Shown here: positions 15,001-36,047 of the stretch, piece after piece
Position numbering within the stretch: the stretch's first letter is position 1
How the letters are laid out: every line of letters starts with the position of its first letter
From: Nematostella vectensis
Lineage: Eukaryota > Cnidaria > Anthozoa > Actiniaria > Edwardsiidae
NCBI RefSeq assembly: GCF_932526225.1
Contig: NC_064035.1
Coordinates: 12,964,566 to 13,028,565 of the forward strand
Length of the DNA stretch: 64,000 nt
Direction of reading: 5' to 3'
The notes under the pieces: generated by a model
Told to the model about the DNA's origin: nothing
Seen by the model: the letters and a program-made list of their open reading frames with translations, nothing else
Database searches by the model: none
Made by a program: the position numbers and the translations under genes

Positions 15001-15629
15001 AATAGTGTATTTAAATCTTTCTACAAGTTAATGGAAAACACTGGAATCATCCTATGAAACAATCCAGAATCTCTTTGTTATCTCCTTGAACTCAGCTTAC
15101 TTACAACCAGCTTAGGGCACCTGGTTATAAATCATGTAGCAATCGATTTTATCTGATTTCTGGTACAATGGTTTGCAAACATAGTAGTTCTGGACTGGAC
15201 ATTGCTATGGAAAAATAAACTCAAAATATGAAATACGGCAAACCATAGGTATCACATTTATACCTGAAATGTTAGGCAGGGCAGAGAAATGAGATTATTC
15301 AAAGTGATTTTGCATTTCCCTATATACACTCATCTCATCAAATAACACAGAGATCTATGAAAAGCTCTTTGTTTACCTGCCATTTTAGGAATTTCCTTAG
15401 TTTGTCTGCCCTTGGTTATTTTGCTCAGTTGTATTTGTAAACAAAGCCTTTACCTGTTTACAGTCATTAGGCAATGGCATTTGGGCTGTTTGTCCTTAGC
15501 AGGCGACCGACTACTGTAGTTTTATTGTCCGCTTCGTTTAGTTGTTTTGTCATCAAATGACAAACTTCGAAAGCCATGAAAAACAAAAATAATTTTTCAT
15601 TCTTACCAATAATTTTTTGTTTCCGGCAT
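25..15629 (-). CDS. MTHFD1: C-1-tetrahydrofolate synthase, cytoplasmic (3'-truncated by window)
   Basis: Trifunctional folate enzyme: methylene-THF dehydrogenase/cyclohydrolase followed by ATP-dependent formyl-THF synthetase. Exons, minus strand, high to low: 15607-15629, 13640-13724, 13368-13427, 12873-12926, 12627-12763, 12313-12413, 11886-11938, 10039-10122, 9798-9851, 9609-9666, 8669-8761, 5512-5588, 3157-3212, 2746-2824, 908-1002, 461-597, 25-71. All phases join, giving 431 codons. The protein starts MPETKNYCEIRKRL. Visible landmarks are the catalytic YIKSK (Tyr46, Lys50), [21 protein letters not shown] of the NADP fold, [17 protein letters not shown], then the synthetase P-loop [11 protein letters not shown] (about 372-382) and [16 protein letters not shown]. 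The rest of the synthetase domain lies beyond position 1. Donor GT at 2745 (GTTAGA) is weak. Both the mono- and bifunctional domains are present, so this is not MTHFD2. Whether it is MTHFD1 or a mitochondrial MTHFD1L-like form rests on the lack of an obvious targeting peptide. Confidence 0.95.
150..350. repeat. GAT/GGT-rich microsatellite-like tract
   Basis: Degenerate ATGATG/GGTGAT trinucleotide tract inside the last visible MTHFD1 intron (72-460). It gives a spurious Asp-rich reading frame on the plus strand. No gene is supported here. Confidence 0.7.
1003..2400. repeat. 51-bp minisatellite, about 27 copies, carrying a copied 3' splice site
   Basis: Tandem units of 51 bp fill most of the MTHFD1 intron between exons 2746-2824 and 908-1002. 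Read on the gene strand, each unit contains CAACAG followed by CTTGAGCTCTATGGTAAC. This is nearly identical to the true acceptor and first 18 bases of exon 908-1002 (CTTGAGCTGTATGGTAAC). The array abuts the real exon directly. Unit length is 17 codons, and the exon's reading frame stays open through about 16 units (to about 1842), until a unit that lost one base near 1850 shifts it. Other frames on both strands are also open, so openness alone is not evidence of coding. Confidence 0.95.
2401..5511. other. MTHFD1 intronic sequence outside exons 2746-2824 and 3157-3212
   Basis: Mostly AT-rich unique-looking intron with a short G run near 2452. Apart from the two small exons and the foldback at 3838-3947, I see no coding sequence or RNA gene. 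Confidence 0.5.
3838..3947. mobile_element. Foldback element, 48-bp inverted arms
   Basis: Arms 3838-3885 and 3900-3947 are near-perfect reverse complements (about 44 of 48) around a 14-bp AT-rich loop. Each arm begins CATCCTCGGAAACCCAGGGG. A related sequence, CATCCTCGGGGACCCAGGG, sits at 33112-33130, so this is a repeated family. It is probably a small non-autonomous DNA element (inference). Confidence 0.75.
5589..6910. repeat. 67-bp minisatellite, about 19 copies, carrying a copied 3' splice site
   Basis: The array lies immediately upstream (gene sense) of MTHFD1 exon 5512-5588. On the minus strand each unit contains TTGTTGTATAG followed by GTATTGGCCCAATGACTGTA. The true boundary is TTGTTGTATAG followed by GTGTCGGCCCGATGACCGTC. 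So every unit carries the acceptor and about 20 diverged exon bases. The unit is not a multiple of three. A degenerate outlying piece of the same sequence occurs at about 8505-8555. Confidence 0.93.
6911..8668. other. MTHFD1 intron, no gene seen
   Basis: AT-rich intronic sequence between exons 5512-5588 and 8669-8761. Short reading frames here have no recognisable protein character. It holds the degenerate fragment at 8505-8555 that resembles the 67-bp array. Confidence 0.5.
9102..9594. mobile_element. MITE-like element with inverted repeats, in MTHFD1 intron
   Basis: An internal hairpin spans 9122-9185 (CAATTAGTC... paired with ...GACTAATTG, arms about 29 bp, imperfect). A second inverted pair lies at 9186-9222 and 9553-9587 (TAGTATAATTTCAATAGTCACT against AGTGACTAGTGAAATTATACTA, listed in separate halves). 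The whole is flanked by identical 16-bp direct repeats AGTAGTATAGTAGTAT at 9102-9117 and 9579-9594. This fits a non-autonomous DNA transposon, or an insertion in a short repeat. Confidence 0.6.
10113..11835. repeat. 42-bp minisatellite, about 40 copies, carrying a copied 3' splice site
   Basis: Abuts the acceptor of MTHFD1 exon 10039-10122. On the minus strand each unit contains TGTCCTGTAG followed by GGCTCACCT, matching the real acceptor and the first nine exon bases. Some units are shortened (ACAACATATGG variants). In the exon's frame a full unit ends in the TAG of the next acceptor, so use of an upstream copy would usually truncate the protein. Long reading frames in this region, up to 500 codons, are repeat artefacts. 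Confidence 0.95.
11945..12285. repeat. 40-bp minisatellite, about 8 copies
   Basis: Units like GCAGGTATCGCAAGCCATGG plus ATGATATCAAACACAAGGTT fill almost the whole MTHFD1 intron 11939-12312. It ends about 6-10 bp from the acceptor of exon 11886-11938. Unlike the 42-, 51- and 67-bp arrays, the unit does not include the acceptor AG. Confidence 0.9.
13785..13905. repeat. Interspersed repeat shared with 54283-54420
   Basis: GAGCCAGAATTTTA, GAAATTTGTGCC and AATACAAGGAATG occur in the same order and similar spacing at both places, with moderate divergence. Family unknown. It lies in MTHFD1 intron 1. Confidence 0.55.
13918..14362. mobile_element. MITE-like element with G-rich terminal inverted repeats
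   Basis: The left end (CCCCGGGGAGGGGGGTGCTC, then a GGACGGGGATCAT) and the reverse complement of the right end (GGGGGGAGGGGGGGCTACTC, then ACAGGGATCAT) match imperfectly over about 45 bp. The interior has repeated CCCTAAAAGATAC-type motifs. Related internal motifs (CTTAGGGTAT) recur at 50700-51020. No transposase frame is present. Lies in MTHFD1 intron 1. Confidence 0.55.
15148..15255. repeat. Half of an interspersed repeat (other half at 15985-16060)
   Basis: Matches 34750-34870 at roughly 80% by eye (TTCTGGACTGGACATTGCTATGG against TTCTGGACCGAACATTGCTGTGG, in parts). At 34755-34960 the two halves are contiguous. Here they are about 730 bp apart, with MTHFD1 exon 1 between them. Confidence 0.6.
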
Positions 15630-16534
15630 CGTATTCGCTGTAAAAGTTGAAGGAGAATCTAGACTACAGTATTCAGGGCCACATCCAAACTTATTTGCAT
15701 TTCCATTGTATTTATTGTATATTCATTATATATTCAGTATATATTCATTGTATCGTTCTATAGAAATCAAGGTGCGAAGTCCTATTGGCCCTGTATTCAG
15801 TAGTTGCTCCAAAGAAGCTTTCAATATTATCATAAACAAGGGCACGTGCGAAAAATCTTGGCCCCTTTTGTATCACTGACTGCCAAATGTATCCCAAATC
15901 TAATTACCAAAGACTCTCAATGTCCAAATCAAGCAAGCATGTAGAATAAGCATTGCTTCTTGGGGGAGGGGACGTACGGGGGTTTTGCGCTTCAAAGATG
16001 GCGGCTTGTTACACAGGAAGCCTAAATCCCCAGCGAAGCGAAATTAGTGAAATAAAAGCAAAGAAAAAAGTCGTACATTCAAATGTGAGTTACATAATTT
16101 TTTTAGGACAAAACACGCTATTTTGGACAATAATGGATTTTTTTAAATGAAAATACATCGGCTTTTCTAAAAGATCACGTGTTGGTTGCACAGTTGTTGT
16201 TGCACGCAAAAGAATTGTGAAAACAGGTTTTCATCCTAAAAAAAACTGTTATTAAAACATGCAAAAGATGAAGGGCTAAATGGGGATTGGATCGCTCAAA
16301 GGAACATACCCTGAGACTTCTTTGCCGGAGAGTATTTTTGCTTGGGACTCCATGGTACTCGTGTGTCGCGAAGGGATTTCAGAGCGGGGGAATCGAGGAA
16401 TTACCCAGAGTACATTGCAAGCAAAAAGCAAAGGGATACCACAAGCAATAAACAATCAATTTTTCAAGATTAAAAACAATTTTAATAATACTATTATGTA
16501 CAGATATATTTACAGGTTAATACGCCTAGTTGTG
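15630..16534. other. Intergenic: MTHFD1 promoter side and 3' side of the BAG gene
   Basis: Contains the MTHFD1 upstream sequence, short ATTCATTGTATATTCATT repeats near 15710-15755, and the repeat half at 15985-16060 (CAAAGATGGCGGCTTGTTAC). No further gene is seen. Confidence 0.5.
15985..16060. repeat. Second half of interspersed repeat (matches 34890-34957)
   Basis: GGCGGCTTGTTACACAGGAA followed by GCGAAGCGAAATTAG matches GGCAGCTTGTTACACAGGAA and GCAAAGCGAAATTAG at about 34905-34950. Confidence 0.6.
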
Positions 16535-17719
16535 TTAGGATACTTTTTCTTCTAGTTTATCGAGATAACCTTGGATTTCTCTGACAGCACCTCTCCTAGC
16601 CTGCTTTACTGTCTCTACCCCCTGGGTCTCGATCTCGTCCAGGGTGAGAATTCCTCTAAGGAGCATCTCAGAAAGGAATAAATATTCTTTGTCAGTCTTT
16701 TTTCCGCTAAACTCTAGCACTCTGTCCGCCAAATCCCTTGCCTTCTGTGATTGTTCTCTGATCGACTGTAATTTCATTTCGATTACTTGTTCCTCTTGCT
16801 CTTCGATCACTTGTTCCTCTTGTTCGGGTTCGCCTTGACTTGGGGATTTTTCAGGTGATTGTGGCTTACTCTCTTCGCCCTCCTCCATTGTGGTTGACTT
16901 ATCCCCCTGGTCATCCTGTAATTTCAAGCTATCCATCGCATCAGACGAATTCGATTCACCGTCTACTTCCATTTGCTGGCCATCGCTATTATCGCCTTCA
17001 TCAGCTGATTCATATTCAATCTCGGAATCGGCGTTTTCGGATGTTATAGCACCTTCCTCGTTTTGAGTTTCAGACAGAGGGATCTCTGTGTTGGTCTCTT
17101 GTTTGCTCCCTTTGGAACAGTCTTTAAAGTCCTCTGCCTTTTTTTTCTTTTCTAGGCCAGAGTCGACCAATATCTTGAGCGGCCTCCAAGGTTTGCTATC
17201 ATCAAATTCGCTCTCGGCGTCTGTTTTGTTTGTAACCGGAACTGCCATTTCTTCGTTTGTATCTCGACTGTCTTCGCGGATTATTTTTATTTGTTTCACA
17301 TCTTTCTTGCCTTTTTTATCTGGACGCGCTTTCTTTTCGCCGGGCAAAGAATCCATTTGCGATCCATGGGTGGCGGTGTTTTTGTTTCCTCCCGCGTTCG
17401 CATGCCCCACCACTCTAGCTTGTTTCTTGGTTCGTTGAGGAGAATGTTGGCATCCGTGCCTTCGACACGACGTTGCGGACTGTGCACGGGGACTTTCATC
17501 TTCCATGGTTAATGGAAAGTCCCAAAATGGTGTAGGCCAATCGGGGGTTCGAGCTCTCGTCGGCCATCTCGGTTGTCGATAACTCTGCCACGGATCAAAA
17601 TAAGAGACCGGCTCACTGAAGCTGAATGGATCGAACATTCCGTATACCATGTCTATTCGAAGTAGAATTTCCTTGCTTACCAACTGACGCGGTTTATGTG
17701 TATTTGCTATGTTTTCCAC
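16535..17719 (-). CDS. BAG-domain co-chaperone, BAG3/BAG4-like, single exon
   Basis: 394-residue reading frame. The last 80 or so residues form a BAG domain (about 315-392): GKKTDKEYLFLSEML, then LDEIETQGVETVKQARRGAV and REIQGYLDKLEEK. The GKKTDK and VKQARR motifs resemble animal BAG3. BAG domains bind the Hsp70 ATPase domain and promote nucleotide exchange. The N-terminal third is rich in Pro, Trp and Arg. The middle is acidic and low in complexity (Glu/Ser/Asp, with a short EEQEEQVIE duplication). I see no WW domain, so orthology to BAG3 is open. The start is uncertain: the first ATG lies only about 37 bp from the minus-strand TATA box, and Met24 (MVYGMFDPF) or Met27 are alternatives. It is intronless, like its divergent neighbour, which is typical of heat-shock genes. 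Confidence 0.85.
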   Translation of the reverse strand: MENIANTHKPRQLVSKEILLRIDMVYGMFDPFSFSEPVSYFDPWQSYRQPRWPTRARTPDWPTPFWDFPLTMEDESPRAQSATSCRRHGCQHSPQRTKKQARVVGHANAGGNKNTATHGSQMDSLPGEKKARPDKKGKKDVKQIKIIREDSRDTNEEMAVPVTNKTDAESEFDDSKPWRPLKILVDSGLEKKKKAEDFKDCSKGSKQETNTEIPLSETQNEEGAITSENADSEIEYESADEGDNSDGQQMEVDGESNSSDAMDSLKLQDDQGDKSTTMEEGEESKPQSPEKSPSQGEPEQEEQVIEEQEEQVIEMKLQSIREQSQKARDLADRVLEFSGKKTDKEYLFLSEMLLRGILTLDEIETQGVETVKQARRGAVREIQGYLDKLEEKVS

Positions 17720-17755
17720 TCGTATCTGAATTGAGCAACGGATGTGCGAGCGGCT

Positions 17756-17763
17756 CTTATATA
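17756..17763 (-). promoter_or_regulatory. TATA box of the BAG gene
   Basis: Minus strand reads TATATAAG, about 37 bp upstream of the first ATG at 17719. It faces away from the DNAJB TATA box. Confidence 0.7.
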
Positions 17764-17792
17764 CTCTCCGAAATTGCCTACTCGAAGCGAGT

Positions 17793-17822
17793 AGAACTTT
17801 CGAGAGATTTCGTGACTGTTCT
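17793..17822. promoter_or_regulatory. Heat shock element, six contiguous pentamers
   Basis: AGAAC TTTCG AGAGA TTTCG TGACT GTTCT: alternating nGAAn/nTTCn pentamers with two imperfect units (GAG, GAC). This is a strong HSF1 site by consensus. A further GAA at 17784 is in phase one unit away. Confidence 0.85.
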
Positions 17823-17886
17823 ATGGGTTATGTAATGTCTCCAAATTTGGTAACGACTCGCGTGACCGTGATTCAGCACATGTTTA

Positions 17887-17926
17887 CTTCGAATTATTTC
17901 GCGAATGTTGTGGAAAGATCGAGAAG
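17887..17926. promoter_or_regulatory. Second heat shock element cluster
   Basis: In 5-bp register: CTTCG AATTA TTTCG CGAAT GTTGT GGAAA GATCG AGAAG. From 17897 on, six pentamers alternate TTC/GAA, two of them imperfect. It sits just upstream of the DNAJB TATA box. Confidence 0.8.
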
Positions 17927-17940
17927 CCGAAATGGGAGGG

Positions 17941-17948
17941 TATATAAA
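17941..17948 (+). promoter_or_regulatory. TATA box of the DNAJB gene
   Basis: TATATAAA, 81 bp upstream of the DNAJB start codon, predicting a 5' UTR of about 55-60 bases. Confidence 0.8.
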
Positions 17949-18028
17949 CAGCCGCGCTTGCTTGCAAGTCAATTCTACGAGAAAACGATATAGACAAGAG
18001 CAGAGAGTCATTATCTACGATAAAAAAT

Positions 18029-19084
18029 ATGGGTAAAGACTACTACGCAGTGCTAAACGTTGACAAAGCAGCGAGTGCAGACGACATCAAGAAAGCTTAT
18101 CGAAAACAAGCTTTGAAATATCACCCGGACAAAAACAAAAGTCCAGGAGCTGAAGAGAAATTTAAAGAAATCTCTGAAGCTTACGAAGTTCTGAGTGACC
18201 CCAAAAAGAAAGAGATCTACGACCAATATGGCGAAGAAGGCCTCAAAGGCACACCACCACCACAAAATGGAGGCGGCCATGGTTTTTCCGGTGCAAATTT
18301 TGGTCCCGGTTTCACTACGTTCACTTACACAAGTGGGGATGCCCGAGAAACCTTTTCCAGAGTATTCGGAGACGAAGATCCGTTCGCAGATCTGATCGGT
18401 GGACTTGGAGGGTTTAGTTTCTTTAATGGAATGGGCTCACACCAGCGAAAAGGACGTGTTCACTCTAACTTCAACATGATGGACGATGAAAACATGAACT
18501 CTTTTGAATTTGGTGCACCGCCGAAGAAACAAAAAGTCCAAGATCCACCGCTCGAAAGGGATCTCTTAGTCAGCCTCGAAGAGCTCTACAAAGGTACAAC
18601 TAAAAAGATGAAAATTTCAAGAAAAGTCCCCGATCCTAATGGGTCTCAACGATTGGAGGAGAAAATTTTGACAGTGAACGTCAAGCCTGGATGGAAAGAG
18701 GGTACAAAAATCACATTCCCCAAAGAGGGTGATCGAAAACCTGGAGTCATTCCCGCCGACGTGGTGTTTAAAATCAAGGACAAACCACACAAGCACTTTA
18801 CAAGAGATGGCGATAACAACTTGGTATACAAAGCTAAGATTTCCCTTCGAGATGCTTTAGGTGGGACTACTATCAGCGTTCCAACCCTTAGTGGGAGAAC
18901 TGTGCAAGTGCATAATGCCGATGTCATTCAGCCAGGATCATCAAAAAGAATAGTCGGGGAAGGACTGCCCATGCCAAAAGACAATAGCCGTAAAGGGGAC
19001 TTGATCATTAAATATGATGTTTATTTGCCAAATAACATAACTCCTGCTCAGAAACAGGTTTTAATGAATACTTTGCCTAAGTAG
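18029..19084 (+). CDS. DnaJ homolog subfamily B (class B Hsp40), DNAJB1/4/5-like
   Basis: 351 residues in one exon. J domain at 4-69 with the Hsp70-activating HPD at 32-34 (YHPDKNK). It is followed by a Gly/Phe-rich linker (about 70-150) and two C-terminal substrate-binding beta domains beginning near [20 protein letters not shown], ending with the dimerisation tail. There is no Cys-rich zinc domain, so it is class B. Length and order match animal DNAJB1/DNAJB4/DNAJB5 (about 340-350 residues). I do not assign a single vertebrate paralogue. The start codon follows a TATA box and HSE by a short 5' UTR. Lack of introns and the HSEs argue for heat-inducible cytosolic expression. Confidence 0.95.
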   Translation: MGKDYYAVLNVDKAASADDIKKAYRKQALKYHPDKNKSPGAEEKFKEISEAYEVLSDPKKKEIYDQYGEEGLKGTPPPQNGGGHGFSGANFGPGFTTFTYTSGDARETFSRVFGDEDPFADLIGGLGGFSFFNGMGSHQRKGRVHSNFNMMDDENMNSFEFGAPPKKQKVQDPPLERDLLVSLEELYKGTTKKMKISRKVPDPNGSQRLEEKILTVNVKPGWKEGTKITFPKEGDRKPGVIPADVVFKIKDKPHKHFTRDGDNNLVYKAKISLRDALGGTTISVPTLSGRTVQVHNADVIQPGSSKRIVGEGLPMPKDNSRKGDLIIKYDVYLPNNITPAQKQVLMNTLPK

Positions 19085-19091
19085 TCCAAAT

Positions 19092-19097
19092 AATAAA
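19092..19097 (+). terminator. Possible poly(A) signal of the DNAJB gene
   Basis: AATAAA eight bases after the stop codon. A second AATAAA at 19311-19316 is a more usual distance and may be the main site. Confidence 0.5.
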
Positions 19098-20857
19098 ACA
19101 ATGTTGAAAGTATCACACTCGTACCCAGTCTGAAAACTAGGAAGAAGAAGCAAGAGGAGAGAAATATTTAATACAAAGCAATCATTACGATGCTCTAGGG
19201 AACCAAAATCCTTTGCTTGTCTTGTTCTCTGTCACCATATATTTAATGACTGGCTACGAGTCTGAGAAAGTATTGAGATATGTAAATAGTTCTGCACAAC
19301 GAAAATTTTCAATAAATATTGAATACGTAAAAGATTGATTTGATTAATTCTGACTAGACTTCCCCCATACTTATAGTGTATAATGTTATATCACATCTAA
19401 TTGGCTTAGAGTGTGTAAATTCTTTTACACATTAAAAGATACAGAGGAGTGGATTTTATAAAACCTGTTAACCTCCGAAAATCTCAAGGCTTGAGAACCT
19501 TTTGGGGGGAGGGGTGGGGAAGATTTATTTTTTTGGGGATGAGGGGTGGGTACAACCTCGCAGGCATTTGGCGTCAAAAGCTCTTGCAAACAAATCCACT
19601 TATAGATCTCATGAGGGTGTTAGATAAATTGCATCGCTATGCAAGGGAATTATTGTTTTAAATATTTTAATAGAAAATAGGCAAAACAACAATTTTCTAT
19701 AAAATAATTTTTCGGAAGCGATAAAAATCGCTAAAAAGCGGGATATTTGGTGCTCAATGCAGGAGAAGGGGTCCAAAATCTTGAGACACCCACCTAATGC
19801 GGGGGAGTTGACAGGTATGTTTTATGAGTGTTAAAAAGCCCCCAATTATTCTTATGAAGATATGCTCTGACCAGCACAACCCCAAGTCTGCTTAGATCTT
19901 GACTTGCTCACCCAACCATATGCCCTAACTCAAACACGGACGGACACATAGTACTTTTCTCTGCAAGCCATATGGTACCTTAAACACAAATACAAGCCAA
20001 GAACAAATGTGCTTATAGAACAGGAATGATGGCATCAACGTAAATGACTAGCCTCTTCCCCTGGCTTCTATTGGCTGAGCAGCTTAATGACTTCCCTTTC
20101 AATTTGCCTCTTGCCACAAAAGAATCATGTGACTGCTTAACACATAGAATAGGTGGCAACACAGGCTGTTGCAAGATGCCTGGGAACGAGGCTAGTCAAT
20201 GACAACCAAGATTACCTGAAATGCCCTGAAGTTCGTGATAATCATATCTCTTAGGTTTAAACATTTGCTTCAGTCAAACCTAATGCACTTTCTCTGGAGT
20301 AATAATTGCTGTTGACCAAACCCCCAAAGTGCTATACATTAGGATTTAAATTTATGTTTTTATGGGAATCTTACTCAGGAAAGCATACACAAGGTATTTG
20401 CTATTTCTCTTTATAAGATAACCAAAATAAGAGGTTATCTTGAATCAGACCTCCCCAATTGTATGGCCCTGTAGCTATAAGACAACAAATGTAAGATCAT
20501 TATTGTCTCATCAAATCTTTTAGAAAGTGATGTTAATAATTTGCATTTATTTTCATCAGTAGCTGCTAGGAATGATACAACAAGAACTAAAATATTTAAA
20601 AAGCTAAGCACATCTGTTATAGAAGTTCATTAAATGGAAGGTTCATTAAATGGAACAGCTGAAATACAGTTTCCCTTGCTTATGAATGGCTGGTTGTGGA
20701 TTCCAGATCAATCAAGCAATTTGAAAACAGATGTGTATGTGTTACAATATTTTGGGAACATATTTCAGGGCCTTAGCTCTTGCAATTGGAGGAATGCAGG
20801 CACTATTTTTTATCTTATGCGCATTTTTTGAATAAAATCCTTGCTCTCCTGGGGGTT

Positions 20858-20905
20858 GGTAGTGGTGGTGGTGGTGGTGGTGGTGGTGGGGGGGGGGGGG
20901 GGGGG
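20858..20905. repeat. (GGT)n followed by a G run
   Basis: Simple repeat, GGT triplets running into about 18 consecutive G. Potential G-quadruplex. Confidence 0.85.
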
Positions 20906-21008
20906 TGGCAACTGGGGCCACTGTGCTAGCTAGGGCTCTGAGCTTGATGACATTTTTGAGTGCATAATTTCAACAAAACAAAGGTTTTCTTGGAATTACA
21001 CACTGATA

Positions 21009-21170
21009 CAGGTGTGTAGCAGGGGGTGTGGCACTATGGGCACGAGCCCCCCAAAATATTTAAAAAAAAAAAGGAAATGACAAGTAGGGGTGTGGCTGTG
21101 CCCCACATTGTTTTCTTATTGTTTCTGTATCATGCCCCCCCTCCCAATCATTCAAGGCCTGCTATGGCTA
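21009..21170 (+). repeat. Interspersed repeat family A, copy 1
   Basis: About 165 bp: GTAGCAGGGGGTG, GGCAC...GGGCA, a C run, AAATATTT, GGAAATGAC, GTAGGGGTGTGGCTGTGCCC, TTCTTATTGTTTCTGTAT, TTCAAGGCCT. Also found at 26231-26398 (minus), 38713-38876 (plus) and, shortened, 61936-62008 (minus). No coding capacity. It is probably a non-autonomous transposon (inference). Confidence 0.75.
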
Positions 21171-21478
21171 TGGATGATCAGGTTTACTATGTGTTTTTCA
21201 GCCATTCAATAATTTTTCTGATCAAAAAATAATTAAGTTAGAACTAACATAGTTTTTTTCTATCTTCTCTTTGCCCTTACTGTTGTTGGCTTGCATGGAG
21301 GCAACATGTTAGACTATTTACTTCCTACATCGATTGAGTTGTTAAGCCAATGTTCGAGTTACAGTATTCTTACATTATCTGTCCGTGTCAGGTAACATAA
21401 AATAGAGTCCTTAAATCTAAGGCCATTCTTTCTATGGCTCAAAAGTTGTTGGTACAGATTCCTCTAATCAATTCAGTG

Positions 21479-33856
<12,378 letters not shown>

Positions 33857-34754
33857 CCCAAAGAACAGTCACAGGTCAATGACAAAGCCCTTTTAAAGTA
33901 CTAAACGGGAAGTTGAACACCGGAAGTATATATTTCATCTAAGGATTACTGTGTTGCTAAAGCACAGAAAGACCACAAAAAGTTTATGGATGATCCATCT
34001 GACTATCCGACCATCCAACGATCGAGTGACACAGAAGTTCCTCCAAAAACTGCAGCAAACTCGCTCTCTGATTGGTCTCATTATAATTAAACTAGAAGTT
34101 CTCGTGGAGAAGTGAAGTACTCGAGCTCTTATATTGGTTGGTCATTCAATAGCAATGGTTAAATCTATATTATTTTAGATTTTTATGGGGCAGTTGGCAC
34201 ATTTTCCATAAGCCAGATTCATGCAAGACCCCCTTTTCTTTACAGCCACTGTCTTGGCTGATCACTAACCCTTTGTTTCATGGTTTCTCTGTTTGCTTTA
34301 TAAGAGAAATAGAACAAAAACAAATTGCTTGTAGTCTTATTTCATTAAACAAAAGAAATTATTTAATTGAAGGCATTGTATGTCTAGAAAAGAAAAGGTG
34401 AAGTCTGATAACCATAACAAACAGTCTGATTAGTTGTGGAGGGGATGTGCAGTCATAGATACTATGATAAGTAAGTATATTTTATAAAAAAAACCCTGCT
34501 TTTTAGTGAGTCAGTGGGAGGGGCACAACCCATGTGCCCAACACGAGCTGCATGCCTGTACATACCCAGTAAGCTATTTGGGTCTAAATGGTGGCAATGA
34601 TAATAGCTACTGAAAAGAGTACTGCTCATGTATTAACATATAGTGAACTATACAGAATTTATGATCTCCTAATTCTCCCTAACAATAGCTTCCACTGATT
34701 TCTAAAGAATCTCTGTGTCTCCTCTGTGGCTGTGTTTGCCTTGGTTTAAAATAA

Positions 34755-34960
34755 TGAAGCAATCAATTTCGTTTTATTTCTAGGGTAATGATTTGCAATC
34801 ATAGTATTTCTGGACCGAACATTGCTGTGGAAAAATAGACTCGAAATATAAAATACTGCAAACCCAGTATCAAATAAAAAAAAAGTCTGCTTCCAAGACG
34901 GCGGCAGCTTGTTACACAGGAAGCCCAAATTGCTAGCAAAGCGAAATTAGACAAATGAGA
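34755..34960. repeat. Interspersed repeat, contiguous copy
   Basis: Same sequence as 15148-15255 joined to 15985-16060. Confidence 0.6.
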
Positions 34961-35475
34961 CAAATCAGAGCACTCCTTATTAATAATAATAAAAAAAAAA
35001 CAGACAGACCTCAAGCTTAGTAACACTTCACAAAACACCTGAATAACAATGCCTACTCAGATTGCAGATTTTGCCTGGAGTCTGTTAAGGGTTGGGTTAG
35101 CAGTGAAAAACTTGGGCACAATATCCGACCATGTCTTTGCCTGCTTAAAACTTCATTATAAAATCTGACAACAAAAGGATCCTCAAAGAGTGGACCACTG
35201 ACTTCCAAATGATTTTTGGGAGCGAAGAGGTTCTTTTTTTATAAAGAAATGATTTTGTGCATCATTGCGACACAAAATATACAGCAGAAACCTTGTAGTA
35301 CGTCTAGTCTGTGACAAGTTTCATACTTATTTCGAATGTCTGTGATTTCTTGATCAGAATTATTTTGTACATCAAAGGTACAGTTTTCTGTCAATCAGTT
35401 ATGGTGCTAATTGGAAAAAGCACTGAATTTATTGAAATAGGTGTACGTTCGCTTTTGTTTTCCACATTGCCCAGT

Positions 35476-35511
35476 CTTGCCAAAAGACTGTTCTACCAGT
35501 CTTTTGGCAAG
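35476..35511. other. Perfect 15-bp hairpin
   Basis: CTTGCCAAAAGACTG at 35476-35490, a six-base loop TTCTAC, then CAGTCTTTTGGCAAG at 35497-35511. Function unknown. Too short an arm for a typical animal microRNA precursor unless flanking pairing extends it. Confidence 0.7.
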
Positions 35512-35615
35512 TTTTCAGCCAATAGTTTCATTAAGCAGAGGTAAATAGAATATCACTGGGAGATAAAGAGCTTTAGATGTTTGATTGGATCTATTTGATA
35601 TAGATTTCATGCAGT

Positions 35616-35825
35616 ATGGCATCCCTATATACCTCTGTGCTGCTAGCAACATTATCGGGTGTCTTCTCTGTTGTTGTCGTTGCGCCTTCATCTGTTTTTG
35701 GTACTCTCCAGTTTCTTTTCTGTACGTACGTCATACACCTGGCAGCAGCTGCACTCTTGGCATTGCTCAAAGCTGAGCCAAGCCCTAAAACAACCCCTCC
35801 TAACTGCAATAACAATATTATTTAA
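35616..35825 (+). CDS. Possible small hydrophobic protein (69 residues)
   Basis: ATG-to-stop frame with two hydrophobic stretches (about 5-25 and 29-50) and a Pro/Asn-rich tail. I recognise no family. The opposite strand is also open, so this may be chance. Included only as a candidate. Confidence 0.15.
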   Translation: MASLYTSVLLATLSGVFSVVVVAPSSVFGTLQFLFCTYVIHLAAAALLALLKAEPSPKTTPPNCNNNII

Positions 35826-36047
35826 AAAAAAAACCCATAAGCTGTTACAATGTCTGATAAAGAACTTTATACAACAACTCTGGTAAATTGCATGCTCCGA
35901 TTGGTCATGGGTCTGTGTGTTATTAGAGGACACATGCCACTTGTTGGTCTGTCCTCAAATAGATGTCATGAACAACAGTCATACAACTCGATTGCATCTT
36001 GTTGTTTACTTGTTCATGACATGTTGTGACATCTGTGTATCTATTAC

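Larger units (their letters stand above)
19098..21478. other. Intergenic between DNAJB and YME1L 3' ends
   Basis: The two genes converge here. The stretch holds low-complexity GGT/G runs at 20858-20905 and an interspersed repeat at 21009-21170. Short frames are not supported as genes. Confidence 0.5.
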
